From Bacillota bacterium (lineage in GTDB: Bacteria; Bacillota; Clostridia; Acetivibrionales; DSM-1351), in the NCBI GenBank assembly GCA_023392075.1, contig JAEVZU010000255.1, positions 1 to 20,294 on the forward strand: a stretch of 20,294 nt of DNA, read 5' to 3'. A program made the position numbers and the translations under genes. Position 1 is the stretch's first letter. Each line of letters starts with the position of its first letter. Below are positions 20,219-20,294 of the stretch, in pieces. The notes below the pieces were generated by a model, which had not been told where the DNA came from, searched no databases, and saw only the letters and a program-made list of their open reading frames with translations.

Positions 20219-20294
20219 ATGTACACCAGAGTACCTGACAAATCCGCAGCCGCACATAACAAAAACTACCAGAACTCATCGTCAAAGCAGAAAT
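20219..20294 (+). CDS. Start of an unidentified gene, cut by window end
   Basis: The ATG at 20219 is preceded by AGGAG (20205-20209) at 9 nt and opens a frame that continues to the window end: MYTRVPDKSAAAHNKNYQNS plus five further residues. It is hydrophilic, basic and rich in Asn, Ser and Lys, with no signal peptide. The style recalls the disordered N-termini of clostridial DUF4157/eCIS-core-domain proteins, but 25 residues are too few to assign a family. Confidence 0.6.
   Translation, partial: MYTRVPDKSAAAHNKNYQNSSSKQK

Noticed and set aside
1..20294. CRISPR arrays, insertion sequences, prophage or integrase genes
   Set aside because: No regularly spaced direct repeats and no transposase or integrase motifs were seen; the only mobile-like candidates are the 165-bp palindrome and the block after tRNA-Pro.

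Overview
The window looks like a chromosomal segment of a low-to-mid GC, plant-fibre-degrading Firmicute, most like the mesophilic cellulolytic clostridia (Ruminiclostridium/Clostridium cluster III). That is an inference from gene content: a GH94 disaccharide phosphorylase, a CE7 deacetylase, a GH3 exo-glucosidase lipoprotein, a clostridial-style FMN riboswitch with ribU, strong AGGAGG-type ribosome binding sites and sigma-A-type promoters. No species name can be read from the sequence itself.

Layout. 1-2931 (+) is the end of a carbohydrate catabolic operon: an ABC sugar permease cut by the window edge, an HpcH/HpaI-family aldolase, a YghZ-type aldo/keto reductase and a YhcH/YiaL-family protein, probably for a sugar acid or deoxysugar acid. 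3056-4803 (+) is a two-gene Zn/Mn-type ABC transporter (ATPase plus permease) without a visible binding protein, closed by a bidirectional terminator. 4901-8537 (-) holds the GH94 phosphorylase and the CE7 acetyl esterase. Divergent to them, 8714-10621 (+) encodes a GH3 lipoprotein. Surface glucan trimming (GH3) with cytoplasmic deacetylation (CE7) and phosphorolysis (GH94) would make a coherent saccharide route.

10623-10830 is a gene-free stretch packed with same-strand DnaA boxes, three of them exact within 30 bp, far from any dnaA/dnaN. It is followed by a bidirectional terminator and a small zinc-ribbon protein with a very acidic tail. 11421-12413 (-) is ribU with a complete FMN riboswitch, terminator and promoter. 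12454-13485 (+) is galU with promoter and terminator. A 165-bp MITE-like imperfect palindrome (13492-13656) reaches the stop codon of a large secreted phosphodiester glycosidase (13653-16502, -), whose C-terminus looks like a metallophosphoesterase domain that has lost its metal ligands. ttcA (16637-17356, -) and a tRNA-Pro(UGG) (17664-17739, +) follow, with a hairpin-rich block after the tRNA.

The most interesting part is the ~545-nt leader of hflX (18093-18672). A near-consensus promoter is followed by two separate short open reading frames with their own ribosome binding sites. They encode MRIFFIRIRSLV and MRMWINIFYIRIRI, which share IF(F/Y)IRIR although the DNA differs. An intrinsic terminator lies between them, and a potential stem hides the hflX ribosome binding site. 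R-I-R matches the +X+ type of macrolide-dependent arrest motif, so this looks like a two-tier, antibiotic- or ribosome-stress-responsive attenuator controlling a ribosome-splitting GTPase. The window ends with the first 25 codons of an unidentified gene.
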